From positions 18,507,746 to 18,571,745 of the forward strand of contig CM055113.1 of NCBI GenBank assembly GCA_029204225.1: a DNA stretch of 64,000 bases. The letters run 5' to 3'. The notes under the pieces are model-generated. The model was given only the letters and a program-made list of their open reading frames with translations. It searched no databases and was not told the origin of the DNA. This document shows, piece by piece, positions 1-14,480 of this stretch (positions are counted from its first letter, which is position 1; each line of letters begins with the position of its first letter). Made by a program: the position numbers and the translations under genes. The stretch is from Diphasiastrum complanatum. Its lineage: Eukaryota; Streptophyta; Lycopodiopsida; Lycopodiales; Lycopodiaceae.

Positions 1-1210
1 CCTAACCTGAATCAAAAGGAATCAAATGCACATAAATGCCTCTTCAAATCATCCCTACAAGATCATGTTGAATCACTTTGCAATAATGAATCCAAACTAT
101 TCTCCAAAACAAGCAAATTGATCACAATCTTAGCTAGAATTGCATTCAATGATGAGTACTTGTCAAAACCTTTGGACTGACCCCAAAATTGACTTTTAAT
201 GACCGCAATAAGTCTAAGAATGACCTATTACAACACCAATTATGATGATCTACCTTCCTATTGAATGATTGAATACTATTCTTTGTGATTGACGCCAGAA
301 ATCGAGTAGCATCAAAATGAAGAAAGCACAAAATACTTGCTATTTTGATCCAATTGATAAGAGATGACTTCAACTCAGATTTTGAAGCTAAAAAGCCTGT
401 AAATCAAAAACCATTAAATACATCTTCACTCAAATTGATCAAAGATTGGAGGTACAAATCATATTAGCTAGATTACTAATCAATACATTGATTTCTAGCT
501 TATCTTGGCTTGAACTCCACAAATTGGCTCCAAAAACATGCTAAACTCTTCACACGTGTATTGTACCTGCACCTTCAATTACATCTAATGATCACAAAAA
601 TCCATATGGCAATAGCAATCATCATTCAAAAGATAGACACAAACTAGTCATTAAGGAAGATCTCGATTTTACTCATAATTTGATGGAGAAACCATCACAT
701 ATTTATACATTAGTAGCTCGGATTTAAGCATTTTGGGGCCTCTCTGAACTCATCATAACCTAACCCTAACATCTAATCTAATAGGTCATTGGATCCACCA
801 TAATTTGGGGTCAAGATCTCAAGATCCAAAAACAATGTAAAACTTGTTATTTTTAACTCCTAGAATCTCTCTAGCCTATATTTATCTGTGCACATTTTGG
901 CCTCATTCCAAAGTTGATTTGACTTAGAAGAAGGTATCCTATGCTTTTGGCACGTGTGACGTCCCACAATATGGCCTTAATGTAATTTACAAGTGGAATA
1001 TACAAACTAGCTTGTGTAATTTTAACAGGTTAGATTGCAAATAGATTAGAGAACTTTTATATAAGATTTATAAATCTCAAAACATGAAACTTTGCAATAA
1101 CTTGATTGGTCATCCTTCACAATCGCAAAAATATTGGTATCTGAAACGGTGTTCATACATATGAGTAACTTTCAAATTTGTAAATATCTCATAGCTTTAA
1201 TTCGGGTTGC

Positions 1211-1349
1211 TCTTTGTTAGGCTTTCATCGTGGTTTTATTATGATCCTACACTTGAAATAGCATGTTCTTGAAATTCAATCTTTGTCAAGCTTTCATCGT
1301 GGTTTTGTTGTGGTTTCTACGCTTGAAATAGCATGTTTCTAAAATTCAA
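1211..1349. repeat. 69-bp tandem duplication
   Basis: Two adjacent copies of about 69 bp share GCTTTCATCGTGGTTTT and CTTGAAATAGCATGTT, starting near 1211 and 1280, with scattered mismatches. It lies outside any gene. Confidence 0.7.
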
Positions 1350-1658
1350 TATCCATCATGTTTTTAGCTCACGTTTTTTCCATTAGCGCACCCTATGCTA
1401 GCAGGACATAACTGCGTTGCTAGTTGTTATAAATTATTTCTATTTTGCAATATTGGCTAGTTCATTATTGTGGTCAATTTTCCCAAACGTGGTGAGTTGG
1501 TGTAGTGTTCTTGAGTCGGGCTCGCCTAGCCAAGTTTGACTCTCTATGATTCCATAGGTTGATAATAAGCACTTGTGGTCTATTGATTCTCACAATTCTT
1601 CAAAGTGATGGTAAATATATCATGTACACCAAGTGGATAAAAAGAGAGCTGAGTCTAT

Positions 1659-1762
1659 GGCTGATTCAATGTTTGGTGAATCATTTACATATGAAAGTTG
1701 AAGTATGACTGGCTGATTCAATGTTTGGTGAATCATTTACATATGAAAGTTGAATTATCGCT
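1659..1762. repeat. 52-bp tandem duplication
   Basis: Two adjacent copies of a 52-bp unit (GGCTGATTCAATGTTTGGTG...) at 1659-1710 and 1711-1762 are nearly identical, so the duplication looks recent. Confidence 0.85.
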
Positions 1763-4035
1763 CACTGGCTGCACTTTTGGTGTCCATGTAAAAAGCGAGT
1801 TATCTTTGTTGAGAGGTTTATCCACCATGCTATAAATCATAGGACTACTAGTCAATTTAGTAGTCATATTATTGTAACATGGTGTTGTAATGAGCGATTT
1901 CATTCATTAAAAAGCATAGAAGTAGGCTGAATTTTGACTCGTGTTTATAAAGACATATATGATTAACTAGATTGAACCCTAACTATTACTTAGATTACAA
2001 ATAGAGCCCTCGATCAGTTATGTACTATTATTAGATATACAAATATTATGTTATACCGTTTACTTGCCAATCATGATATCTCAGAGTGAAACTCGTTTTA
2101 CCACTTCTAAGAAAATTTGCTGTGTGCCACACTAGCATGAATATACCTTTCTACTTTGACTATGGCTGAAATAGAAAAACTATGTGAAATGTAAAGACGA
2201 CGCCCAAATAAAATTTGAACATAGATATCTCATTGTGGAAATCCAATTCAACTTTAAAACAGATCTCCAAAAGCATAACTATGCAACCTTCACATGTTGC
2301 TGTGAGAGTAACATCTGAGAACCTGCAGAGACAACTAAGATTCCCACTAAATTTGTGTCCTTTTTCAGCTGAACATGTTACTGGTGGTGAAGTTATTATA
2401 TTCATCATTTTGAAATTTTTCCAGGGAAGAGTTCTTAACGCCACAGGACTACTATTTGATTCTTCTAATAATGTTGAAGACTTGTCTTTATGTTCCTTTA
2501 AAGGTTTTATTAGGCAGCGCATGTGGGAGCTTGTTCATTTAGAAGGTTTTGTTACGCATGCAAGTGTGTTTTGTGTGCATGAGCATACACACACATATAC
2601 TAATATCCCATACAGATTATATGTATCTCTGCAAATATGCAAACAAAACCAAAAACTAACTCAAAAACCTACAAGAGGAAACTTGTTCGCCCCCAACTCA
2701 GCCCTACCAAAAGACAAAATTAACATGAGTTTCAAACCATGATTCTCAAATAATCGTTCCCCTACACTCGGATTGCCCTCCTCTTGCTGAAGAGATAGCA
2801 GCAAGGACTCTCCTCCATGCCCAAGAATCGACCCTCATAGTTTTGGAGATCTTTCCACATTGTGAGTACTAAATATTTTGCTGCCCTCTTCAAGTTTTAC
2901 AGTGTTTCTTGTTTTGCAGCATTCTAGACCCCCTCCTCCATTCTGCCTTGTCTCTCCTTCCTAGCTCCATTTCTCTTGAGCTTTGGCACATTCCCTTATT
3001 AAAATTCATGTGTACACGTGGGACTGAATGTTGCATTAATGACCAAATCATGTACTTTTATTGTGCATGTTTATTGCACTGTTAAGCATATACAGTATGA
3101 GGATATAGTTATAGTCATCTTCTTAAAAAAGAACTGGAATCATAACTGTCTCTCCAAAGTACTTAATAAAACATGGTCATTGGTTACTAGTTTGAAACAG
3201 ACGGGATTTGCCTCCAGTTAGCCTTTCTTCCTGTTCGTGCTGGACTGCTAGTTCCTTGTTTGTATCAATGTCATGTCTGGGATAGTACCCAGCATAACAG
3301 AGGAAATGTCCAATCTTCAACCTTATGAAGAAGTCCCCACAAAGTCTCAGACCATCAACTTCATCAAGCATAGCACAAATGCTACGACATTCCTACTCAC
3401 TTCATCGGTGCCCAAGGGCCAAGAGTAGGCTTTAGGTCAATTGCATTTCAACACATGGACGTCATCACATGGAAATCAGAACATGGAGGTCCGCGTTATA
3501 GCTTTCATACATGTTTGTAAAAGTTGCTTCCTTTTACAAGTTCAAAAACAATGTTCTGCCACTTCAAACTTTCATGCTGATGCTCCAACACCAGGAAAAC
3601 TTTTCCTGAACCTCAAAAACTTTCAATCTGTTTCTCCTCTTTTTGGACATCCTCAAAGCAACAAATGATTGCTCTTTCCATGGTAAAGAGACATAAACCA
3701 ACTGTTGAAAAAGCAGGTGAAAAGGGTAACTTAAGCAAGCAAAATCACATGCCCAAAACCACTAGATAAGACTTTCTGTCCAGGAAACAGCATCATAAAA
3801 GGACTAACAAAAATATCTAGCAAATGGTTGTTTCAGGCCCAATAAACATAATCAAGACCCTGCAGTTAATAATGATTGCATATCTGACTGTTAACAACAA
3901 AACGGATGGTAAACTTAAAACCTGGTTAAAACCTGGACATCAAAGAAAAAATTGCAATAACTGCCTACTAATTCAAAAAATCATTTCACCAGCTGTTTCC
4001 TTGCCCATACACAGAAATCATGCAATGCTTAAACC

Positions 4036-7000
4036 TCAGCTTTGCACTGCTGAGGGCATTATACCCTGAGGTGCTGCAGATTGGGCAGTTGGATTGTGAC
4101 TATAGCTACCAGCTACTGGCTGCTGCAAAGATCCGTCGGATGACTGAGCATACTGGGCTGGGTCACCGTAAGACTGCTGTGGGTACCCTTGTTGGCTGTA
4201 ACTCTGTTGATCTTGTGAGGCTTGATTGTATTCATAGCCACCATTATAAGCCTGCTGGCCATATCCTTGTGGCTGGTTATAGCTTCCTTGCTGCTCATTG
4301 TAACCTTGCTGTGACTGCTCACTGTAACCTTGCTGTGGCTGCTCACTGTAACCTTGCTGTGGCTGGGTGTAACCTTCCTGTGACTGGCTATAACCCTCTT
4401 GTGGCTGGTTGTAGCCTTGCTGAGGCTGACTGTAACCTTGTTGGTACCCTTGCTGCTGATAAGCGGCTGGCTGTTGTTGCTGATAGCCATCGTAGTAGCC
4501 CTGCTGAGTGTACCCATAATTGCCATCAGCTGCAGTAGCTTCTGGTTGTGGAGTCTGCTGTGTTTGGCTTTGCTGGGAGTAAGAATCATAGCCCGCTTGT
4601 TGTGGAGGTTGCTGAGACGGAGCAGGAGTACTCTGGTTCCAGCCAGGGTTATAACCAGCGGGAGGTGGTTGAGAATATCCCCCATACTGCTGTGAAGGTG
4701 GAGGTGGGGGATATTGATGAGGGGGACCAGAGTAGGGACCCTGTTGCTGATAACCATAGCCTGGATAACGTGGTGGTGGGCCAGGAGGACCCCAGTGTGG
4801 AGGAGGCCCTGGTGGCCTGAAATATGGCTGATTGTAACCACCATGCATAGGTGGACCCCTTACACGATTCTGCCATGGAAACAAGTTAGACGAATCAATG
4901 TTTCCATAAAACATAACTCCAATAACGATTAACAGTTCAAAGTTCAAAGTTCATCCAAGAGTCAGGGGATTAAAAAAACGAATAACAGCTTTATAAAACA
5001 CTTCTCACGGGCAAGCCAATGAATACATAGACCAACTCTGATGAATGATTATCTATTACTGAAGTATCAGCATTGAACTAACAGACAAGAAGATCCCTGC
5101 AGCAAGCTACCTTCATTACAGTGACATGGAATTCCTCAAATTCATGTTTGAGATTAGTATGCAGAAAGTAGCACATGCAAAGAGAAAAAGAGAGAGCACC
5201 AACGTACACAGCTAACAACCATCTCTACAGATGTGATGTATGGTGATTGGCTAACTTTTGAAAATAAGTCTCCTAGATCTACATGGCATGAGAATAACTT
5301 GCATTAGCACACTAACATTTGCCGGTGTAACTGAGCCATAATGTTAACAAGGTACGTCAGGACTCAGGAACATACCTTACACTTCCAATCTATCGCTACT
5401 ATTGCATTCAAGGTTTACATGATGTGCTCTGTCATGCTGTCTGTAACTTTCAAACATGTCGACTTCAGCATTCAGTTATTTCAACATGATTGAGCATAAT
5501 GTATGTCAGGAACATACCTTATACTTCCAATCTATTGCTACTATTGCATTCGAAGGTTACACATGATGTGCTCAGTCATGCTAGTCTGTAACTTACAAAC
5601 ATTGTTGACTTCAGCATTCAAAACATTTTAAAAGTGATTGACCATGATAACCTTCAAATGTGGGTAAAGCTGATCATATACTGACATGACATGTATTCTC
5701 GAGCTAAGAGGCAAAGCCTGGCAGATAAATGCTAGCACACGATGGCGATCGACAATCACATTTACGCAGTAGCTACTGACACTACAATACCTGGTATGTA
5801 ACTTTCAGCCAAAGCCCTGTTCTCGGCAGAGATAGCTATAGACAGCGGCTGAGCCGAGATTGTGAAGCCTTTCTAAACAGCCAAGAGATAAAGATGAGAA
5901 AGAACATATCACCAGCTCTACGTAGTGTGGCATGCTAACGATCTCGAACAAGGGCACTACAACAAATTGAAACTTTCTCCAATTCCCACAAAAACCCACA
6001 ACAAGATTGTTTCAATAATAGCATGAATGCAAAATGACCTGATCTTAGCACAACTGATTGTTTACTGAAATTTCATAGCGATCCTGAGTAAAAGTATCAA
6101 CAATCAATAGCTATTTTCAATGGTAATGAATCACCAAACGTTACACCTGGCAAAGCATTTCGAATCCATACCGTTGGATAAGCCCGATACCCCATCTCGT
6201 ATACTTGGCTGTAAGAAGTTAGAACTTTAACAAGCATAAACAAGACCACTGACTGCAGACAAATCCATCTCTTTTCAAGAGCTCAACCATAGTAACATTC
6301 TAGACTTTCCAGATCTTAATTCGTTCCATATCATACTTGATAGGCCAACAAAGAAGTTACATATTGCCACGGATGCTAGCTGACAAAATTTCTAACCTGG
6401 TAAAGTTCAGATGAGACTACAGTTGATCAACTATCTTGAATTTAATTTTGTTTTAACAGAATCTAACATGAGAAAGAACGATGACAAGAGCACTCACTCC
6501 ACATATTATGTACTTTTAAACAGCACCTACATAAAACTTTCACTGAATCTTATAAAGCACAAACAATTGGAACATTGCTATGAATGAACAACAATTTTTC
6601 TCCACCAGTGTTCTTGAAAAAAAAACTACCTCATCAATTAGTTCTTTGACAAGCTCACTAGCCATGTCTGTTTGCTCCTTGCTGCCTATCAGGGTGACAA
6701 CCCTCTCAAGGGTTCCTTGCTCACTATCCCGGTCACTTTCTTGTGGTATAGCAAACTACATGTAAAAGTTAGATCATATTTTCAGTAAACACATGAGAGC
6801 TGAATATTATTCAAATGACAGGAAAAACCTGTTATGCTTGCAAATAGCAATTGAACCACACCTGTATGCGTGCACCAGAGCGACTCTGCAAACTCCTAAT
6901 AGTCTCTCCACCCCTACCTATAATTAGGCCAACCTAACAAAAAAAAACCATTTTTACAAACAATGTTTAGTAAGGATGACACTCACACATCAAAATTCTC

Positions 7001-9805
7001 ATCAAAGCCAGATAAACAAAAGCGATTGCAGTCGAAGACTATAGAGCTATGTGTAAAGAGCCAAATGGCAACCAACCTTGCTGTTAGGAACTCGTATGTT
7101 GACTTGTTCACCAGAGGGAGGTCCCCCAAAACCTCGAGTAGGAAAAGCAGCAGATGCTCCAGCTGCAGCCTAGTAGAGTTATAGTAAAAGAAAGTTAAGG
7201 ACATGATTTTCATGAGGCTTCAAAAACATGCTACGAGAATCCAATCTTGTAAGTTGCAGCAATATGATAATAGTACTGTACTACCGGAGTCATCAAATAT
7301 GTTTGAAACTTATATAAGATCAAAATGTGATAAGTTAGAAAGATATCAGAAACATTTACAAACAATGAACACCAACCTCTGCAATTACATCCTTGATAAG
7401 CTGCTCTGCACGTGAGATCTGCTCTGAAGTCCCCATAATTTCTACCTGCCTTGTCGGAGCATTTGGGTCAGCATCTGCATCCCTTGTAACTTGAATTCTG
7501 GCACCAGACTGATACTGCAGATTTTTTATAGTTTCTCCACCCTTACCAATAACTATTCCAACCTGCAAACTTTCCGTCCTTTAATATGTCTTTCAAATCA
7601 ACAGCTAAAAAGTTTGTACCACAGTCCATTTTCTTCCTTTCCCATTGAACCAAAGCTTTGCAAACAAAACAAATCACCTAAATAATGCTCTCTACATTTA
7701 GAACAAACTTTATGATGCAGATCAATCCACATTTCAAGGACCTTTAACTGAAATTTCTGCAGACTATTTATAGTGTCCTGCATCAACAAAGAACAAACGC
7801 AAGAGCAATAACTCATATGACTTCAGTTTTCTCGCTGTGTGCTGCATTTCATATGCCAATATTTCTGAGAAAATTTTCAAAATTAAAACATCAGCTCCGT
7901 AGTACTACCCTGAAGTATCCACCACAAACGCGATCAGCTAGTGTACTTCTACAGCCAGCACACATAATTGGAACAAATTTCAGCTTCTTTCTGTAATGCA
8001 TTATGCGTACCTTGAGCATCAAGTTCTACAATCAATATGTGCTATGCCCAAAGCAGGTTTCCAGTTTGACAAGTTAAACTAGGAATAACTTGGCTTGGGC
8101 TCACCATGACTTCTAGTGATCACAACTGTCCTATGTGCAGTGCAGCACACTATTTCTCTTAACTCAGATTCCAATTCAATATTCTCGTTTATCGTTTTCA
8201 ACCCCATGCTCTCATAATTACAATTTACTAAGTTGGTTGGTTCATCTTCTTCCACATACGATTGAACTCAATAACTTTGGCTCTAAACACATGGGTTAAG
8301 AGAAGATGGTCATCACAGGCGGGGTCAGAACAGACCAGTACAGATTAGCAAACACAATTATAACTCATACACGACAAAATGGAAGAGTTGCATCTCTAAT
8401 CTATCGCTTAAACTAGACGAGATAATTGGGATAATGCCAGAAACTTAACATACTAAAGAATTACAGTTGAAAGTTTGCAAATGCACAACAAGAAATATGA
8501 ACAAGAATGTAGAAAAACTACAAGAACCTCACACGGCTGAAGAGCTGCAGACTTACTCCTAAATCCGTGTACTTCAAGATTGAACCAAAAACTAGGAACA
8601 AAACCATTAGGAGATGACAATAAACTAATTGAGAAATGAAAACTCATGATATGCCCTTCTAAGGTGCTCATATGTGCTTAACAGAAAATAGTACAAAGCT
8701 TGCTACCACGGTTATTTATCAATAGCGTGGAACCTCCAAAACTGAACGATCTGTAACTTCCTTAGTCTTAAGAGGGAAAATCAACCCGATCAGGACAATT
8801 GTTACATCATCAAGCAATAATTTGGGAACTTACAAAACCATGAAATGCACGAGTTATAAATTGATTGAGATGCTCATCTAACCTTTGCATTAGGAACATC
8901 CATTCTCCGAGATTCTGAATATCCAGCCTGATGATTATGATATGGCGTTTGCTGAAAATCTGTAACCTTGGCATAAGAATTTGGGTTGTCTGTTGGTTGG
9001 TCATGGAACTTTGTTGGTTGGTCATGGAACTTTGATGGCTGGTCGTGGAACTTTGATACCCTTTCAACTTCTGGAAAACGAAATTAACCAATGAGGAAGA
9101 AATTGCAATTAAAACGCAGACTAAAAAGTGAGACCAAATACAGGACGAACCGAATCTGAAACGCAGGAAAGCTAAAAGTAAGTAAATAGAGGTGAACAGA
9201 AAGGTATGGTGAAACGTTTAGGTGAGCTAACTTCCAAGCATAAACATTACTACAAACTGCAAACTAGTTAATGATTAACAGATCAGGTTCCGCACGCCCG
9301 CCTTTCCTCAAAATACCAAGAAGAGAAAAGTCAAACGTAGCCTTGTCCATTCATTTTTCTAATGAGCAGTTTCCAGCACTTCAAGACTCATACCTCCATA
9401 ACCACGTTCATGGCTACTGCCATTGGAGGCTGCACGATCATCACCTCCATTATCTTCACTGCGGGCACGTTTTACCCCATCACCACCGCCAGCAATGGCA
9501 CCCGGCGGAGCGGAACCAACCAGCCGAGCGGCAATCTGCGCAGCTTTCTGTTTCGCTAGCTCAAAACCCGAAAGCGGCGGAGGCACGCTGCTATACATTC
9601 CATGCTTCTGAGCACTAGGGTTCCCCACTGCTCCGCCCGAATCCGGCCTGTCAGAAAACCCTGTGGTTCGTCCGCTTTCCTTCTCCGCCTGTCCTCCATC
9701 ATCAAACTTGCGCTTGCTGCTGTTGCTGCCAGGGACGTCCTGCCGCGCTGCCGTGGAGTCGAAATCGGGAGATGAAGGTAGGCGAGCCTCATCCGCCATC
9801 GCCAT
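4036..9805 (-). CDS. Two-KH-domain RNA-binding protein, FUBP/KSRP-like, seven exons
   Basis: Exons on the minus strand are 9805-9394, 9070-8883, 7562-7377, 7169-7077, 6933-6862, 6755-6630 and 4869-4036. All introns are GT-AG, phases agree, and the total is 1911 nt (636 aa plus stop). KH domains bind single-stranded nucleic acid through a GxxG loop. KH1 (about aa 198-262) has VGIVIGKGGETIK and KH2 (about aa 291-359) has VGLIIGRGGETIR, so both loops are intact. The N-terminus is charged, with the nuclear-signal-like SSKRKF. Residues 201 onward follow three tandem heptads of the type SKFHDQP. Residues 360-636 form one large exon rich in Pro then Gln/Tyr/Gly, with repeats such as QPQQGYSE, typical of a prion-like domain. 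The start at 9805 (MAMADEARL) is preferred; an in-frame ATG at 9832 would add nine residues. A role in mRNA splicing, stability or transport is known for the family and only inferred here. There are two KH domains against three or four in animal FUBPs. Confidence 0.93.
5358..5641. repeat. 142-bp tandem duplication inside KH gene intron 6
   Basis: Two adjacent copies (about 5358-5499 and 5500-5641) share ACTTCCAATCTAT, GCTACTATTGCATTC and GACTTCAGCATTCA with a constant 142-bp offset and scattered substitutions. They lie within the 1.76-kb last intron and touch no splice site. Confidence 0.8.
8991..9060 (-). repeat. 21-bp in-frame coding repeat, three units
   Basis: Exon 2 of the KH gene contains three tandem 21-bp units, each encoding a heptad of the form (S/T)KFHDQP. 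The unit length keeps the frame, so copy number could vary without disrupting the protein. Confidence 0.85.
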
Positions 9806-9814
9806 AGCTCCAGA

Positions 9815-9829
9815 ACAAACCCTAGCAAA
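9815..9829 (-). promoter_or_regulatory. Telo-box-like element in the KH gene 5' UTR
   Basis: AAACCCTAG (plus strand) lies just upstream of the ATG. Telo-boxes at this position are known in many plant genes for RNA-handling and translation proteins. Function here is inferred only from the motif. Confidence 0.4.
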
Positions 9830-9892
9830 CACAGAAAAATGAGAGCGAGGAAGAAAGAGAGAATAGAAAGAGACAGAGAAAGCAAGAGGTCA

Positions 9893-9903
9893 TCTATATA
9901 TAA
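9893..9903 (-). promoter_or_regulatory. Probable TATA box of the KH gene
   Basis: On the minus strand the sequence reads TTATATATAGATG about 90 bases upstream of the chosen ATG. A CT-rich stretch follows, as expected for a plant 5' UTR. The position would put the transcript start near 9865. Confidence 0.55.
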
Positions 9904-9905
9904 TA

Positions 9906-10979
<1,074 letters not shown>

Positions 10980-11013
10980 GAAAAGTGTGCAATTCAAAAT
11001 TCCAGTAACAAAC

Positions 11014-11712
11014 TGATAGGAATCTCGCGAACATTTTACGAAACTGTTTTGATCACGAATAATTTAAACCAATGTGCGGAATTGAATAAACAAGTGAATC
11101 AGATATACGAATGGTAACAGACAAATATTCATTCAAGATCATACAATCATTCAGAATAATATGCGCATAACAGCTACAATATTATCTATTGATCTTTTGA
11201 TTTCAAGCACTGTGTGACAGATCCACACAGTGCATTGGCGTGAGAGAAATACAATTCTCTCACGAATAATGTCTCACTTACTAGCGGACTTCTGGATCTG
11301 CTGATCCTCTTACAAAATTGTCTTGCTCATAGGCAGACATGTATTCTGTATATTTTTCGTCTTACAGTATTATGCATCAAATAGAAAGTATATAGTTCGC
11401 GAACTTTTTCGTGTCGTGTCATGTAACTTCCAGATCAGAAAGATTAAACATCTACAACTAATCACGAACTACAAGAGTGGCAGATTAGCCACGTTCTAGA
11501 GTACTTATGCTGATGTCATGATGTCTGATCAAATACTTGTACCCCTTGGTACTTGGCTGATCTTCTTGGTCCTTCGTGGAGCAAGAATGATTTTGTGTCG
11601 CGAAACAATTTTGTGTCGTGTGTCGCGAAATTGTTCGCGAACATTTTTGTTTCGTGTGTCTTTTCTGTCAAAACCAGGGTGGAAAGCTAGCAAGGCTTTG
11701 GCAATAGAAACA
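11014..11712 (-). repeat. 3' LTR of Copia A copy 1
   Basis: About 699 bp. It matches 15656-16291 almost base for base and starts (minus strand) TGTTTCTATTGCC just after a purine-rich tract that overlaps the end of pol. It contains several copies of the word TTCGCGAA or GTTCGCGAAC. The outer end near TGATAG at 11014 is set by comparison with other family members and is less certain. Confidence 0.8.
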
Positions 11713-11714
11713 TT

Positions 11715-13370
11715 TCATTTTTTCAGCTCTCTCTCAAAGCACGATAGCTTGACAACTCCAAGACTGCTCCTTTGTTTCTCGAATAGACCTTTGTCTAAGG
11801 CCTTTGTAAAAATGTCAGCTACCATCTCTTTCATTCCAATGAAAGTAGTTTGCAACATCTTCTTTCCGATCAGATCCCTTATCAAGTGATACTTGATTGC
11901 AATGTGTTTTGTCGTTGAGTGAAATACAAGGTCTTTTTTCAGATGTATTGCAGATGTGTTGTCCATCTGCAAAACCAGAGGTTCATTCCTTGTTTCACCG
12001 AGTTCGTCAAGGAATTGTTTGAGCCAAATTATTTCATTGGCCATCTTTGCTACTGCTACGTACTCTGCTTCACAGGATGACTGAGCCACAATGGTCTGCT
12101 TCTTGTTGACCCAGAGAATTGCTGCTCCTGACGCGATGGTGCATCCTCCTGAGACACTTTTGCAGTCGTCCTTGAGGGATGCCCAGCTAGCATCACTGTA
12201 GAAAAGCGTCTGGAACCGTGCATTACGAGAATAACGCAAACCAAAATCTTTTGTTAATTGAAGATATTGCAAAATTTGTTTTGCAATCTTCCAATGAGTC
12301 GAGCCTGGACTTGTACATAATTGGCTCATCCTGAACATGACATAAGCAATGTCAGGACGTGTGTTATCTGCAAGGTACATCAACGATCCGATCAGCTTCT
12401 TGTATGGTGTAAGTTGCATCAATTCTCTTTCTTCTTCAGTCCTCAAACAATTTTCGTTCGTCAGTATTGTTCCTGCAAGCATTGGAGTATTCGCTCCTTT
12501 GCAATTTAGCATCCTGCGAAATCTTCTAAGATTTTCTAGGTATATTTTGACTGATGAAGGTATAATTTACCTCCCTCATAGTCCCTGTCAATCTGTAAGC
12601 CAAGGTAACACATGGCTTCTTCTAGATCTACAATCTCGAAATGTTTCGAGATATCATTCTTCACTTCAGCAATAAGCTTCTCACTCTTGCAGAGTATTAG
12701 AGTGTCGTCCACATACACAGCTACAATGATGAGCTTCCCATCTGTAATTCTTACATAGACATTGGAATCAGCCATTAGTGGCTTGAATCCTAAGGATTTC
12801 GGGGCTTGATCTTTCTTCTTGTACCATTGTCGCGCTAATTGCTTCAGACCATAGATACTCCTATGCATTCTGCATGCATAAGTAGGAAGTGAATTTGAGA
12901 TATAGCCTGGGGGTTGGTCCATGTAGACTTCTTCGTCCAGCTCACCATGCAAGAAGGTTGTCTTCTCGTCCACAATAAGAATCCTGAGATCATAAGCAGC
13001 TGCATATGCAAATAGTAAACGTAGGGATGAATGTTTCACGACAGGAGAGAAGATCTCAGAATAGTCAATACCATATCTCTGAAAAAATCCCTTCGCTACA
13101 AGTCTTGTCTTATACTTTGAGACATCTCCATCCGGTCCATACTTCAGCTTGTATACCCACTTGCATTTTACAATCTTTCGCTTATCTGGTAATGGCTACA
13201 ACGTCCATACCTGGTTCTTTCTCATGGATTCCATCTCCCCATTCATGGCTTGGATCCATTTGTCCTTCTCTGGATGTTCAACTGCTTCCTCGAATGTCTA
13301 TGGTTCACCACTGAATCCACAAAACTCTTCTGATGTAGAAGTTGAGTTGCCTAGCACATATCTTGCTAGC
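11715..13370 (-). pseudogene. Copia A copy 1 reverse transcriptase and RNase H
   Basis: The RT half (about 12536-13039 plus decayed N-terminal codons to 13370) shows the palm motif VYVDDTLIL and the Copia word YGLKQLARQWYKKKD. The RNase H half (11715-12512) shows YSDASWA, SSCEAEYVA and QMDNTSAI, the acidic positions of the fold. The two halves are separated by a frame change near 12525. This copy ends in a TGA just before the LTR, unlike the other family A copies, which read on into the LTR. Confidence 0.9.
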
Positions 13371-13375
13371 GCTTT

Positions 13376-14480
13376 TCATTGTCTTGTCGACCTTCTAGGA
13401 GATCCTCCTGGAACTACAATGCCTTTGCCTTTATCTGCTATGCTAGATTCGAAACCATTTCGGTTTACAGGTACTATATCGGTAGGCTGTCTCTCGAAAC
13501 TTTCTTCATCTGATTCATCACTCGAATGTAATGCGACTCGAACATCTTCGTCTGAGTGTTCATCCTCTGGTCCCTCTGTCACAGTTGGCAGATCATAGTA
13601 CTATCTTTCAAGAACTTCATAACTGATAGGATCATCGTTGGCCATTGTTCTGCTCTCATCAAATTTGACATCAACTATCTTCACTGTGTTTGTCTCTGGC
13701 ATATAGACTCGATGGTATGACGAATTATTGTCATATCCTACAAGATATCCCTGTTCAGCTTTCTTATCAAGCTTATTTTGAAGGTTATCAGGAACATGTG
13801 CATAAGCTACAGCCAAAGATTCGGATGTGTCAGATTGGGGTTTCTACCCCACCATAATTTGTGTGGTGTCGTGTGAGAAACACCAGACTTTCTTGTCTTG
13901 TTCTGAATGTAAGCAGCTGTAGCTACTGCTTCAACCCACATCACTCTTGGAGCTTTCAAGTAGGCCATCATGCATCTGGCAGCTTCCATTAGAGTCTTAT
14001 TCTTTCTTTCTGCAACACCATTGTGCTGCGGTGTGTAAGATGCAGTCCTTCAGTGAATGATACCACGATCATTGTAGAAGTTAGTGAATCGATTTGAGAT
14101 GTATTCTCCACCTCGATCTATTCTGATCTCTTCACTTTATTACCAGTGCATCTCTCTGCCCAATTCACATACTCTGTGAATTTGTCAAACGCTTCTGATT
14201 TATTGTGAATAAAATAGACTTTGGAAAATTTGCTATAATCATCAATAAAAATAATGTAATATTTCAAGCCTTCTACTGAGATCGCATTGAAAGGTCCACA
14301 GATGTCAGAATGCACTAACTCCAGAATCTTGGTCGTTCTATAGGAGTCCTTGACAAAAGGAGTGTGTGACATCTTACCCTTCAGACATGCATCACAGGTC
14401 GTCGAACTGGTTGCATTTGAGATGCTCACCCCTGTGATTGCTCCATGATGGCTTGCTTGATATAGTGTCATTGAATTCAT
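13376..14480 (-). pseudogene. Copia A copy 1 integrase
   Basis: Minus-strand fragments read GAG-pre-integrase cysteines (CDACLKGKMSH), then HSDICGPF and IDRGGEY with the first two catalytic Asp present, then the linker WWGRNPNL. Frameshifts and stops break the region near 13815, 14050 and 14120. The protein is the DDE recombinase that inserts retrotransposon cDNA; this copy is dead. Confidence 0.88.

Larger units (their letters stand above)
1..4035. other. AT-rich intergenic region, no gene recognised
   Basis: No reading frame here shows a recognisable domain or convincing splice structure. The first ~960 bases have the composition of the LTR and leader DNA seen elsewhere in the window and carry CACGTGT words also found near 26.2 and 44.9 kb, so they may be decayed retroelement sequence (inference). 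Two small tandem duplications lie inside and are listed separately. The end of the stretch is the 3' flank of the KH-domain gene. Confidence 0.5.

Noticed and set aside
4020-4844. Long frames on plus and a second minus frame overlapping the KH gene last exon
   Set aside because: They are shadow frames of the Gln/Tyr/Gly coding repeat; the spliced seven-exon model explains the region completely.
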